NCBI RefSeq assembly: GCF_030345695.1
Contig: NZ_JAUASV010000029.1
Location: 1 to 32,085, forward strand
DNA from: Galbitalea sp. SE-J8
GTDB lineage: Bacteria; Actinomycetota; Actinomycetes; Actinomycetales; Microbacteriaceae
DNA: 32,085 nucleotides
Reading direction: 5' to 3'
Below, in pieces: positions 7,137 through 14,370 of this stretch. The notes under the pieces were generated by a model that did no database searches, was not told where the DNA came from, and was given only the letters and a program-made list of their open reading frames with translations. Positions within the stretch are counted from its first letter, which is position 1. Every line of letters starts with the position of its first letter. The position numbers and the translations under genes are program-made.

Positions 7137-8432
7137 GTGACCGACATTCCCGACCCCTCGACGGCGACGCTGCAGTTCCCGGGTGGGACGGCGGAGTTCC
7201 CGATCCTGCGCGCCGTCGACGGCCGCGACACCGTCGACATCGCCACGTTCATGCGGCAGACCGGCCTCACGACGCTCGATCAGGGCTTCGTGAACACCGC
7301 CTCGACGAAGAGCGCGATCACGTACATCGACGGCGACCAGGGCATCCTGCGCTACCGCGGCTACCCGATCGAGCAGGTCGCCAAGAACTCGACCTATCTC
7401 GAGGTCGCCTGGCTGCTCATCTACGGCGAGCTGCCGACCGCGGCGGAGCTCGAGGACTTCGACGACCGCATCCGTCGCCACACCCTGCTGCACGAGGACC
7501 TCAAGCGCTTCTTCGACGCGCTGCCCGCGACCGCCCACCCGATGTCGGTGCTGTCGTCGGCGATCTCCGCGCTCTCCACGTACTACGAGGGCGAGCTCGA
7601 CGTGCACGATCCCGAGCAGGTGGAGCTCGCGATCATCCGTCTGCTCGCGAAGCTGCCGGTGATCGTGGCCTACGCGCACAAGAAGGCGCTCGGGCAGGCG
7701 TTCCTCTACCCGGACAACTCGCTGTCGTTCGTCGACAACTTCCTGCGACTCAACTTCGGCACGATGGCCGAGCCGTACCAGATCGACCCGGTGCTCTCGA
7801 AGGCGCTCGACCGGCTGCTCATCCTGCACGAGGACCACGAGCAGAACGCCTCGACGTCGACCGTGCGGCTCGTCGGCTCGACGGAGGCGAACATCTTCGC
7901 GTCCATCTCGGCGGGCATCAACGCGCTCTTCGGCCCGCTGCACGGAGGGGCGAACGAGGCCGTGCTCAACATGCTCGCCCAGATCCGCGACTCCGGCGAG
8001 GGCGTGCGCACGTTCGTCGAGAAGGTCAAGAACAAGGAGTCCGGCATCCGCCTGATGGGCTTCGGGCACCGCGTCTACAAGAGCTACGACCCGCGGGCCC
8101 GCCTCGTGAAGGAGAGCGCGGATGAGGTGCTCGAGTCGCTCGGCGTGGAGGACCCGCTGCTCGACATCGCGCGCGAGCTCGAGCAGATCGCCCTCGACGA
8201 CGACTACTTCGTGTCGCGCAAGCTCTACCCGAACGTCGACTTCTACACGGGCGTGATCTACAAGGCGATGGGCTTCCCGTCGCGGATGTTCACCCCGCTG
8301 TTCGCGATCGGCCGCCTGCCCGGCTGGATCGCGCACTGGCGCGAGGCGAACAACGACCCGGCGACGAAGATCGGCCGTCCGCAGCAGCTCTACGTGGGAC
8401 CCCCGGAGCGCGACTGGCCGACCGCCCGCTGA
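7137..8432 (+). CDS. gltA: Citrate synthase (type II)
   Basis: 431 aa cytoplasmic enzyme condensing oxaloacetate and acetyl-CoA at entry to the TCA cycle. The catalytic triad is visible: H269 in GPLHGGANEA, H311 in GFGHRVYKSY and D368 in PNVDFYTG. The length matches hexameric type II enzymes rather than the shorter methylcitrate synthases. The GTG start is fixed by the leaderless -10 and by the usual position of the N-terminus. It interrupts the mshB-fdxA-dapC and dapD-dapE groups. The promoter lies downstream of a tandem-repeat array, which may insulate it from dapC. Confidence 0.97.
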   Translation: MTDIPDPSTATLQFPGGTAEFPILRAVDGRDTVDIATFMRQTGLTTLDQGFVNTASTKSAITYIDGDQGILRYRGYPIEQVAKNSTYLEVAWLLIYGELPTAAELEDFDDRIRRHTLLHEDLKRFFDALPATAHPMSVLSSAISALSTYYEGELDVHDPEQVELAIIRLLAKLPVIVAYAHKKALGQAFLYPDNSLSFVDNFLRLNFGTMAEPYQIDPVLSKALDRLLILHEDHEQNASTSTVRLVGSTEANIFASISAGINALFGPLHGGANEAVLNMLAQIRDSGEGVRTFVEKVKNKESGIRLMGFGHRVYKSYDPRARLVKESADEVLESLGVEDPLLDIARELEQIALDDDYFVSRKLYPNVDFYTGVIYKAMGFPSRMFTPLFAIGRLPGWIAHWREANNDPATKIGRPQQLYVGPPERDWPTAR

Positions 8433-8560
8433 GCCGCGCCGCTGAGCCGCGCCGCTGCGCCGGGCCGCTGTGCGGCGCCGCGCTGCGCCGCTCCGCGTGC
8501 CGCTGCCGCTGCTCCTCCGGGCGCTCCGCCCAGTGCGGCCCCACCGCGGAAGCCCTCCCC
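8433..8560. other. Low-complexity GC-rich stretch after gltA
   Basis: The region downstream of the gltA stop is a run of GCCGCGCCGCTGAGCC-type short imperfect repeats with no supported gene. It leads into the hairpin element at 8564. Confidence 0.6.
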
Positions 8561-8563
8561 GCG

Positions 8564-8665
8564 ATCACGGAAATGCAGGAGCATCCGAGCGTCACCGAAG
8601 AGACGTTCGCGTGATTCGGGGGCGCGGCTCGTGCGCGCGGCGCCGCGCTCCTGCATTTCCGTGAT
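8564..8665. repeat. Inverted-repeat element, family A, copy 1
   Basis: Perfect 19-bp arms, ATCACGGAAATGCAGGAGC at 8564-8582 and its reverse complement at 8647-8665, enclose 64 bases of unrelated sequence. The element sits between the convergent ends of gltA and the AbiEi/DUF559 gene. The same 15-16 bp arm core recurs at 9735, 12408 and 12587. There is no T-tract, so it is not a canonical terminator, and no target-site duplication is visible. Confidence 0.9.
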
Positions 8666-8670
8666 GTCGG

Positions 8671-8745
8671 AGCTCGACGATGTCGGCGATCGACCGTGCC
8701 GGCGCTCGAGCGTGTCAGCGCTCGACCGTGGCGGCGCTCGACCGC
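8671..8745. repeat. 16-bp tandem repeat
   Basis: About four and a half degenerate copies of a 16-bp unit (CGCTCGACCGTGGCGG type) start at 8671, 8687, 8703, 8719 and 8735, between the hairpin element and the end of the AbiEi/DUF559 gene. Nothing coding is supported. Confidence 0.75.
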
Positions 8746-8786
8746 ACCGCACCCAACGCTGCGGGCCGTTCCGCGGCGCGCCGGCC

Positions 8787-9656
8787 TTACGCCGTCTCGA
8801 GCTCGCTCACTGCGCGCAGCAGGGCAGCGCGCACCAGGGGCCACTGGCGCACGAGCATGCGGTAGGTGAAGCGGAGGACGCGGTATCCGCGAGCCGCGAG
8901 GACCGCGTCGCGGCGACGGTCGTTCTCGAACTGCTCCCGCTCGCGGTGGAAATCCCATCCGTCGAGCTCGATCACGAGGCGTTCCGCGACCAGGAGGTCC
9001 ACGCGTCCGACCCCGGCGATCTCGACCTGCGGGCGGGCGGCGATGCCGAGCATTGAGAGCCGGAATCGCATGAGCGACTCGGTGATCGACTCGGAGCGCG
9101 CATCGACGCGGCCCAGGAGGTCGCGGAGCGCGGTCGGAAGTTCTGCGATCGAGCGTCGCCATTCCGTGCTGGTGATCAGGCCGTGCCGAAGCGCGGAGTC
9201 GGCCGCCGCGACGATCCACTCGGGGCTCTCGCACCCGATCAGGCTGCGGAGACACTCGAGCGGCGAGAGCACGAAGCGGTCGCCGTCGGTTCTCTGACGC
9301 ACGGTCCAGTGCACGCGGATGTCGGGAGCGGCGTGGTCGCGGAGGCGCACGTGATGATCGTGCGGCGATCGGAGGCGCGCGTCGTGGTCGGGCACCGCGA
9401 CGTGCAAGCCGAAGGCGTTGCGCACCCACATCCCGTGCCGCTGTGCCGCTGCACGGCACGACAGTTGGCCGCCCACTCTTGCCGCGCGCTGGAGCTCCTC
9501 ATCCGTCGACGGCAGGCAGTACCACCCCTGCCGCACCCGGATGATCGCGCCGCTCCGCACTGCGTATCGCAGATCGTGCTCAGTCCACCCCAGCGCGAGG
9601 AGTTCGTGGGTCGCGGCGAGGCCACCGCATGTCCGGATGTCGTCGAGGTTCCGCAT
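8787..9656 (-). CDS. AbiEi-like winged-helix + DUF559 nuclease-like protein
   Basis: 289 aa. The N-terminal part (about 1-55, with LGWTEHDLRYAVRSGAIIRV and GWYCLPS) resembles the winged-helix head of AbiEi-type antitoxins. The C-terminal part (about 185-275) is DUF559/Vsr-like: E193, D220 in VDLLV, E230 in VIELDG, then WDFH and the FENDRRRDAVLAARGY helix. This is the PD-(D/E)XK-type arrangement, so it is a predicted DNA-binding nuclease of unknown target. The ATG at 9656 is chosen because conserved sequence begins there; a frame upstream runs through the hairpin element. No AbiEii toxin partner adjoins it. Solitary fusions like this are common in actinobacteria and have no established function. 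It is bracketed by two family A hairpins. Confidence 0.8.
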   Translation of the reverse strand: MRNLDDIRTCGGLAATHELLALGWTEHDLRYAVRSGAIIRVRQGWYCLPSTDEELQRAARVGGQLSCRAAAQRHGMWVRNAFGLHVAVPDHDARLRSPHDHHVRLRDHAAPDIRVHWTVRQRTDGDRFVLSPLECLRSLIGCESPEWIVAAADSALRHGLITSTEWRRSIAELPTALRDLLGRVDARSESITESLMRFRLSMLGIAARPQVEIAGVGRVDLLVAERLVIELDGWDFHREREQFENDRRRDAVLAARGYRVLRFTYRMLVRQWPLVRAALLRAVSELETA

Positions 9657-9734
9657 GCCGCGAACAATCGGCCGCCGCGGCGTCCGGCGGGGTGCGAGCT
9701 CGGGAACTGTGGACGGCTGGCCCCTGTGCACAAC

Positions 9735-9832
9735 CACGGAAATGCAGGAGCCGTGCTCCTCGTCCGGCGCGTCGTTGCCGAATCCACGCGGATGCGGCGT
9801 CGCGTGCCGCATCCGCCTCCTGCATTTCCGTG
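9735..9832. repeat. Inverted-repeat element, family A, copy 2, with nested hairpin
   Basis: 16-bp perfect arms CACGGAAATGCAGGAG at 9735-9750 and the complement at 9817-9832. Inside, at 9788-9816, lies a second perfect 11-bp hairpin, GCGGATGCGGC/GCCGCATCCGC, with a 7-base loop; it pairs two copies of the GGATGC word. The element lies upstream of the AbiEi/DUF559 start. Together with copy 1 it brackets that gene in a 1.27-kb unit. Confidence 0.9.
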
Positions 9833-9839
9833 ACCGGGC

Positions 9840-10023
9840 GGGAGGGATGTGGCGGGGACCCGGCGGGGACCCGGCGGGACTGGCCGGGCGCGGGGTTCGG
9901 GCCGGGCGCGGGTTGGCGCGGGCGGGGTGGGGCCGGGCGCGGGTTGGCGCGGGCGTGCGGGCGGGCGGGCGTGCGTGCGTGCGGGCCGGGCGTGCGGGCG
10001 GGCGGGCGCGCGAGAGGGCGGGG
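9840..10023. other. Strongly G-rich strand downstream of dapD
   Basis: On the plus strand this stretch is mostly runs of G and GC (GGGCGGGCGGGCG near 9958-9970 and similar), with very few A or T. On the minus strand, which is the dapD transcript, it reads as C-rich and G-poor over parts of its length. It could act as a Rho-loading site after dapD, or form G-quadruplexes in plus-strand DNA. No gene is supported. Confidence 0.5.
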
Positions 10024-11079
10024 TTACGCGTGCAGCGCCGCGTTGAGCTCGATGCCGTGGCCCGCGCGGGGGACCGCCTCGACCCCGCCCGTCAGCGAGT
10101 TCCGGCGGAACAGGATGCCGGGGACGCCCGAGAGCTCCGCCGCCTTCACGATCCGCGGCTCGCCCGACCCGTCGGTGCCGCCCTCAGCGCCGGCGGCGGG
10201 GCCGGACCCGGAGCCGCCGGCGCCAGCCGCGGTGCCCGCTCCCGCGCCCGGGTACCCGCCGGCGCCAGCCGCGGTGCCCGCTCCCGCGCCCGGAAGCACC
10301 CGCACCTTCGTGCCGGCCGTGACGTAGAGGCCGGCCTCGACGACCGAGTCGTCGCCGATGGAGATGCCGATGCCCGAGTTCGCTCCGAGCAGCGCGCGCT
10401 CCCCGATCGAGACGCGGTGCTGGCCGCCACCCGACAGGGTGCCCATGATCGAGGCGCCGCCGCCGATGTCCGAGCCGTCGCCCACGACGACGCCCTGCGA
10501 GATGCGCCCCTCCACCATCGAGGTGCCGAGCGTGCCCGCGTTGAAGTTGACGAATCCCTCGTGCATGACGGTCGTGCCCGGCGCGAGGTGGGCGCCGAGG
10601 CGCACTCGGGCGGCATCCGCGATCCGCACCCGCGGCGGCGTGACGTAGTCGAGCAGTCGCGGGAACTTGTCGATGCCCTGGATCGCGACGCCCGCGCGCC
10701 GCAGGCCGAAGCGCACCCGTGCGAAGTCGGCGGGGTGCACGGGGCCGACGGAGGTCCACACGACGATCGGCAGCAGCGGGATGAGCCCGTCGAGGTTGAT
10801 CGTGTTGGGCGCGACGAGCGTGTGCGAGAGCAAGTGCAGGCGGAGGTAGGCGTCCGGAACGGATGCGGGGGCCGCATCCAGGTCGATCTCGACCGTCACG
10901 AAGTCCACCCGCACGGCGCGCCGCTCGTCGGGCGCGATGAGCTGTTCGAACTCGGCGGGGGCGATGTGGCGATCCGACCCGGGGAACGCGCCGAGGCCGG
11001 GCTGCGGGAACCAGGTGTCGAGAACGGTGCCGTCCGAGGACACCGTCGCGAGGCCGTAGCCCCAAGCGTGGCGGGTCAT
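10024..11079 (-). CDS. dapD: Tetrahydrodipicolinate N-succinyltransferase DapD
   Basis: 351 aa. It transfers succinyl from succinyl-CoA to tetrahydrodipicolinate, committing the succinylase DAP pathway. The N-terminal domain ([20 protein letters not shown]), the central [22 protein letters not shown] block and the left-handed beta-helix ([35 protein letters not shown]) match actinobacterial DapD. It is longer than the roughly 317-aa mycobacterial protein because of a Gly/Ala-rich insert of about 45 residues after [11 protein letters not shown], partly a duplicated 14-residue unit. The insert falls near the end of the beta-helix, before the C-terminal strand. The ATG at 11079 has a leaderless -10. 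It is divergent from dapE. Confidence 0.93.
   Translation of the reverse strand: MTRHAWGYGLATVSSDGTVLDTWFPQPGLGAFPGSDRHIAPAEFEQLIAPDERRAVRVDFVTVEIDLDAAPASVPDAYLRLHLLSHTLVAPNTINLDGLIPLLPIVVWTSVGPVHPADFARVRFGLRRAGVAIQGIDKFPRLLDYVTPPRVRIADAARVRLGAHLAPGTTVMHEGFVNFNAGTLGTSMVEGRISQGVVVGDGSDIGGGASIMGTLSGGGQHRVSIGERALLGANSGIGISIGDDSVVEAGLYVTAGTKVRVLPGAGAGTAAGAGGYPGAGAGTAAGAGGSGSGPAAGAEGGTDGSGEPRIVKAAELSGVPGILFRRNSLTGGVEAVPRAGHGIELNAALHA
10214..10293. repeat. 42-bp in-frame tandem duplication inside dapD
   Basis: Two 38-bp identical segments start at 10214 and 10256 (period 42). They encode two copies of [14 protein letters not shown]-type sequence in the low-complexity insert of DapD. The frame is preserved. 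Confidence 0.85.
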
Positions 11080-11085
11080 ACGCCC

Positions 11086-11091
11086 AGGCTA
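11086..11091 (-). promoter_or_regulatory. dapD leaderless -10
   Basis: TAGCCT on the minus strand lies six bases before the ATG at 11079. No ribosome site is present. Confidence 0.55.
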
Positions 11092-11201
11092 CCGGGGGCC
11101 ACCGGGGCCGACCGCGTAGCGCCGACGACGGCGCCCGCGCCGACGACCGCGCCCGCGCCCCGACGGCACCCCGCCCGCCCCGTTCCCGCAGCGCCGTTTC
11201 G

Positions 11202-11207
11202 TAGACT
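11202..11207 (+). promoter_or_regulatory. dapE leaderless -10
   Basis: TAGACT ends seven bases before the ATG at 11215. Together with the dapD -10 it makes a divergent dap promoter region of about 135 bp. Confidence 0.55.
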
Positions 11208-11214
11208 GACGCCC

Positions 11215-12312
11215 ATGCCTGTCGCGGACCCGACCCTGCCCGTACTCGACCTCTCGCAGACGTCGATCGACATCACCCGGCAGCTGTGCGACATCCCTTC
11301 GGTGTCCGACGACGAGCGCGGAATCGCGGATGCGATCGAGCAGGCGCTGGAGTCGGCGACCCACCTCGAGCTGAGCCGGTACGGCGACACGGTCGTCGCG
11401 CGCACGAGCCTCGGCCGGGCGCAGCGCGTGGTGATCGCGGGGCACATCGACACGGTGCCGATCAACGGCAACGTGCCGACCCGCCCCGAGACGATCGACG
11501 GCGTCGAGTACCTATGGGGCCGCGGAACCGTCGACATGAAGGCCGGCTGCGCGGTGCAGCTCAAGCTCGCGCTCGAGCTCGTCGCGCCGGCATACGACAT
11601 CACCTGGATCTGGTACGACCACGAGGAGGTCGGCGAGGAGCTCAACGGCCTCGGCCGCCTGGCCCAGGAGCGGCCGGACCTGCTCGTCGGCGACTTCGCG
11701 ATCCTCGGTGAGCCGTCGAACGCCGCGATCGAGGGCGGATGCAACGGCAATCTCCGCGTGTACGTGCGCACCCACGGGCTGCGCGCCCACTCGGCGCGGT
11801 CCTGGGTCGGCCACAACGCCATCCACGACCTCGCGCCCGCGCTCGCGGCGCTCGCCGCGTACGAACCCCGCCAGGTCGAGGTCGACGGGCTCGTCTACCG
11901 CGAGGGCCTCAACGCGGTCGGCATCGCGGGCGGCATCGCGGGCAACGTGATTCCGGATGCGGCCACCCTGCACGTCAACTACCGCTTCGCGCCGTCGCGC
12001 TCGGGCGAGGAGGCGATCGCCCACCTGCGGGACGTGTTCGCCGGGTACGAGATCGAGGTGCTCGACCTCGCCGAGGGTGCGCGCCCCGGCCTGACGAGCC
12101 CGATCGCACAGCACTTCGTCGGCGCGGTCGGCGGCGAGCCCCGGCCGAAGTACGGCTGGACGGATGTCGCGCGCTTCTCCCGCCTCGGCGTTCCGGCGGT
12201 CAACTACGGCCCGGGCGACCCGCTCAAAGCGCACGCCGACGACGAGCGCGTCGCCCTGCACCAGATCACCGCGGTCGAGGACGGCCTGCGGGCGTGGCTG
12301 ACGGCGGCTTGA
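11215..12312 (+). CDS. dapE: Succinyl-diaminopimelate desuccinylase DapE
   Basis: 365 aa M20-family di-zinc hydrolase that releases succinate from N-succinyl-LL-DAP. Metal and catalytic motifs are visible: AGHIDTVPINGN (His and Asp), GRGTVDMKAG (bridging Asp), DHEEVGEELNG (Glu pair) and a C-terminal His in DPLKAHADDERV. WTDVARFSRLG and NYGPGDP are typical of the actinobacterial form. The ATG at 11215 is fixed by the -10 and the divergent dapD; a much longer open frame upstream is an artefact of high GC. The last codons and the stop lie in the first copy of a 30-bp tandem repeat. Confidence 0.95.
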   Translation: MPVADPTLPVLDLSQTSIDITRQLCDIPSVSDDERGIADAIEQALESATHLELSRYGDTVVARTSLGRAQRVVIAGHIDTVPINGNVPTRPETIDGVEYLWGRGTVDMKAGCAVQLKLALELVAPAYDITWIWYDHEEVGEELNGLGRLAQERPDLLVGDFAILGEPSNAAIEGGCNGNLRVYVRTHGLRAHSARSWVGHNAIHDLAPALAALAAYEPRQVEVDGLVYREGLNAVGIAGGIAGNVIPDAATLHVNYRFAPSRSGEEAIAHLRDVFAGYEIEVLDLAEGARPGLTSPIAQHFVGAVGGEPRPKYGWTDVARFSRLGVPAVNYGPGDPLKAHADDERVALHQITAVEDGLRAWLTAA

Positions 12313-12376
12313 CCCGTGGGGGTGTGGCTGGTGGCGGCTTGACCCGTGGGGGTGTGGCTGGTGGCGGCTTGACCCG
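12303..12376. repeat. 30-bp tandem repeat straddling the dapE stop
   Basis: Units of 30 bp (GGCGGCTTGACCCGTGGGGG...) start at 12303, 12333 and 12363, the last one partial. The first contains the dapE stop codon TGA; the others carry non-coding copies of it. Confidence 0.9.
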
Positions 12377-12407
12377 ACGTGCGCGGACCCCGCGGACGGC
12401 CGCCAGC

Positions 12408-12503
12408 ACGGAAATGCAGGAGTGGTGCGCGGCTCCGGATGCTGGAGCCGTGCGATGACGGGCGACGCACCGCGGATGTCATCGGTGACTCCTGCATTTC
12501 CGT
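12408..12503. repeat. Inverted-repeat element, family A, copy 3
   Basis: 16-bp perfect arms ACGGAAATGCAGGAGT (12408-12423) and the complement (12488-12503). Nested shorter inverted pairs lie inside (GGCTCC/GGAGCC and GATGAC/GTCATC). It forms the first half of the duplicated block 12406-12741. Confidence 0.9.
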
Positions 12504-12586
12504 TGCGGGCGGCGGCGGAGGCGCGGGAGCCGCGGGCGGCGGCGGAAGGCGGGATGCGCGCGGCGGCGGAAGGCACGACGCGCAGC

Positions 12587-12682
12587 ACGGAAATGCAGGA
12601 GTGGTGCGCGGTTCCGGATGCTGGAGCCGTGCGATGACGGGCGACGCACCGCGGATGTCATCGGTGACTCCTGCATTTCCGT
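12587..12682. repeat. Inverted-repeat element, family A, copy 4
   Basis: Arms at 12587-12602 and 12667-12682, identical to copy 3. Inside, only one base differs at the start of the nested hairpin, so this copy arose by tandem duplication of copy 3 rather than by independent insertion. Confidence 0.9.
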
Positions 12683-12732
12683 TGCGGGCGGCGGCGGAGG
12701 CGCGGGAGCCGCGGGCGGCAACGGAAGGCGGG

Positions 12733-14010
12733 ATGCGCGCAGCGGAAGGCGGGATGCGCGCAGCGGAAGGCGGGACGCGTGCGGCGGCGGCGGACCCGCG
12801 GGCGACGTGGGCCGGGCTGTGGGGCCGCGTGCCGGCATCCGTTCGCACCACGCTCGCGGTGCTCGCGGTCTTCGTCGCGTCGCGCATCGTGACGACGGCG
12901 ATCCTGCTGTGGTTCGCCGCGCACCAGGCGCAGAACGCGTGGACCGGACCCCAGCCGGGCTACGCCGCCTTCGCAGGCATCTGGGACGGCAACTGGTACT
13001 GGATCGTCGCCGTCACGGGGTATCCGAGCGAGCTGCCGCTCACCGCGGACGGTCACGTGGGCGAGAACGCGTGGGCGTTCCTGCCGCTCTATCCGCTGCT
13101 CGCCCGCGGCGTGATGCTCCTCACCGCGCTCCCGTTCCAGGCGGCGGGGGTCGTCGTCTCGGTGCTCAGCGCGGCGGGCGCCGCCCTCGTCGTGCACCGC
13201 GTGTTCGCGCGCCTGCTGCCGCCGGGCACCGCGCTGTTCGCCGTGGCGCTGTTCTGCGTCGCCCCATTGTCGCCGATCCTGCAGGTGGACTACGCGGAGC
13301 CGCTGTTCCTGCTGCTGCTCGCCGTCGCCATCCTGCTGCTCGCGCAGCACCGGTACCTCGCGCTCATCCCGGTCGTCGTGCTCATGGATCTGACCCGCCC
13401 CGGCGGCATCGCCTTCGCGCTGACGCTCGCGATCCACGTCGTCGTGCGGTTCGCGCGCAGAGCGGATGCCGCGTTCGGCCCGCGCGAGCGCGTCGCGGCT
13501 GTCGTCGCGACGGCCGCGTCCGCGGTGGCGGGGCTCGCCTGGCCGGTCGTCGCGTGGCTCGCCACCGGCGACGCGGGCGCGTACACCGAGACCGAGCTCG
13601 CCTGGCGGATGCCGTACATCGGCTACTCGGACCTGCTGCCGTTCACGCCGTGGGTGCAGGGCGCCCAGTGGTGGTTCGCCCGCGCCGGCTGGAACGGCAC
13701 GCTCGGCGTCGCCGTGCTCGTGCTCGTCGTGATCGCGATCGGGGTCGCGCTGTTCACGCCGCCGCTCAGGCGGCTCGGGACCGACCTGCGCGCCTGGCTC
13801 GCGAGCTACCTGCTCTACACGCTCGCGGTGTTCTTCCCGCAGTCGAGCACGTTCCGCATCCTGATTCCGCTGTTCCCGGCGCTCGGCGCGCTCGCGCTCC
13901 CGCGCTCCCGGCTCTACCGGGTGCTGCTCGTGCTCGCGTGCATCGCGGGACAGGTGTACTGGGTGCACATCGCCTGGGCGGTCGACGGCTACGACTGGAC
14001 GCCGCCGTGA
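12733..14010 (+). CDS. PIG-V-like integral membrane mannosyltransferase
   Basis: About 425 aa. It is a polytopic membrane protein with roughly ten hydrophobic helices. The first loop carries FAGIWDGNWYWIVAVTGYPS, resembling the WDGxWY motif of PIG-V/GT76 mannosyltransferases, which use polyprenyl-phosphate mannose at the membrane. The N-terminus is uncertain. The frame is open through the duplicated repeats, with ATG at 12733 and 12754 and GTG at 12829; the first recognisable helix (SVRTTLAVLAVFVASRIVTT) begins just after the GTG. The true product may therefore lack the MRAAEGG repeats. The acceptor is unknown; cell-envelope glycolipid or glycoprotein mannosylation is an inference. Confidence 0.7.
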   Translation: MRAAEGGMRAAEGGTRAAAADPRATWAGLWGRVPASVRTTLAVLAVFVASRIVTTAILLWFAAHQAQNAWTGPQPGYAAFAGIWDGNWYWIVAVTGYPSELPLTADGHVGENAWAFLPLYPLLARGVMLLTALPFQAAGVVVSVLSAAGAALVVHRVFARLLPPGTALFAVALFCVAPLSPILQVDYAEPLFLLLLAVAILLLAQHRYLALIPVVVLMDLTRPGGIAFALTLAIHVVVRFARRADAAFGPRERVAAVVATAASAVAGLAWPVVAWLATGDAGAYTETELAWRMPYIGYSDLLPFTPWVQGAQWWFARAGWNGTLGVAVLVLVVIAIGVALFTPPLRRLGTDLRAWLASYLLYTLAVFFPQSSTFRILIPLFPALGALALPRSRLYRVLLVLACIAGQVYWVHIAWAVDGYDWTPP

Positions 14011-14055
14011 TCGAGGCCCATCCCCAGCGTGTCAGCGCGGGTCGCCGGCATCCGG

Positions 14056-14084
14056 GATAATAGTCCGGTACCGACGAAAGGGGA
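14056..14084 (+). promoter_or_regulatory. DUF3117 gene -10 and ribosome binding site
   Basis: GATAAT (14056-14061) is a strong -10. GAAAGGGGA (14076-14084) is a good ribosome site, seven bases before the ATG at 14091. No convincing -35 is seen. Confidence 0.55.
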
Positions 14085-14090
14085 CACGTC

Positions 14091-14264
14091 ATGGCAGCCA
14101 TGAAGCCGAGGACCGGTGACGGACCGATGGAGGCTGTCAAGGAGGGGCGCCTGATCATCGTGCGCGTACCCCTGGAGGGCGGCGGGCGCCTGGTCGTCTC
14201 CGTGAACGACGACGAGGCGAAGGAGCTGCACGACGCGCTCGCCGCGGTCGTCGCCGCCGTCTAG
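14091..14264 (+). CDS. DUF3117 small conserved protein
   Basis: 57 aa. MAAMKPRTGDGPMEAVKEGR, then IIVRVPLEGGGRLVVSVNDDEAKEL and a short helical tail, is the actinobacterial DUF3117 signature. No function is established for the family; the fold looks like a small beta-sheet plus helix. Start and ribosome site are unambiguous, and a terminator hairpin follows 15 bp after the stop, so it is probably a highly expressed single-gene transcript. The mycobacterial counterpart, as I recall, sits in the same chromosomal neighbourhood. Confidence 0.9.
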   Translation: MAAMKPRTGDGPMEAVKEGRLIIVRVPLEGGGRLVVSVNDDEAKELHDALAAVVAAV

Positions 14265-14279
14265 ACCTTGACCTTCGGG

Positions 14280-14308
14280 AGAACCGCTCGGCCGCGCCGG
14301 GCGGTTCT
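14280..14308 (+). terminator. Intrinsic terminator after the DUF3117 gene
   Basis: AGAACCGC (14280-14287) pairs perfectly with GCGGTTCT (14301-14308) around a GC-rich 13-base loop that can itself pair. TCCGTCGTT, a weak T-rich tail, follows. Confidence 0.75.
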
Positions 14309-14330
14309 TCCGTCGTTAACCCCGGTCCCC

Positions 14331-14363
14331 GCCGGCCGAGCGACCCCGGCCTGCTCGGCCGGC
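14331..14363 (-). terminator. Hairpin between convergent genes (likely O-methyltransferase terminator)
   Basis: 11-bp perfect arms GCCGGCCGAGC (14331-14341) and GCTCGGCCGGC (14353-14363) lie just downstream of the minus-strand methyltransferase stop at 14371. There is no strong U-tract. Confidence 0.65.
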
Positions 14364-14370
14364 GTCGGGG

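Larger units (their letters stand above)
12406..12741. repeat. Direct duplication, period 179 bp, carrying family A hairpins
   Basis: Sequence from 12406 repeats from 12585 with only a few mismatches over about 157 bp, including the complete hairpin element and a GCGG-rich tail. After the second copy a 21-bp unit (AGCGGAAGGCGGGATGCGCGC) is itself repeated. The duplication runs into the 5' end of the mannosyltransferase frame. Confidence 0.88.

Noticed and set aside
8787-9656. Complete AbiE toxin-antitoxin system
   Set aside because: There is no adjacent nucleotidyltransferase (AbiEii) gene on either strand.
9418-11214. Long upstream extension of dapE
   Set aside because: It runs through dapD on the other strand and through a hairpin element; dapE homology begins at 11215.
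8564-12682. Family A hairpins as MITEs of a DDE transposase
   Set aside because: No target-site duplications are visible at the four copies and no transposase is in the window; two copies arose by local duplication. Kept as unexplained elements.
12379-12732. Mannosyltransferase N-terminus extended through the duplicated hairpins
   Set aside because: This region is made of non-coding repeat copies with no signal or conserved residues; the first recognisable helix is near 12835.
14265-14370. Riboswitch or small RNA after the DUF3117 gene
   Set aside because: Two simple hairpins explain the structure as terminators of convergent genes; no further conserved fold is seen.
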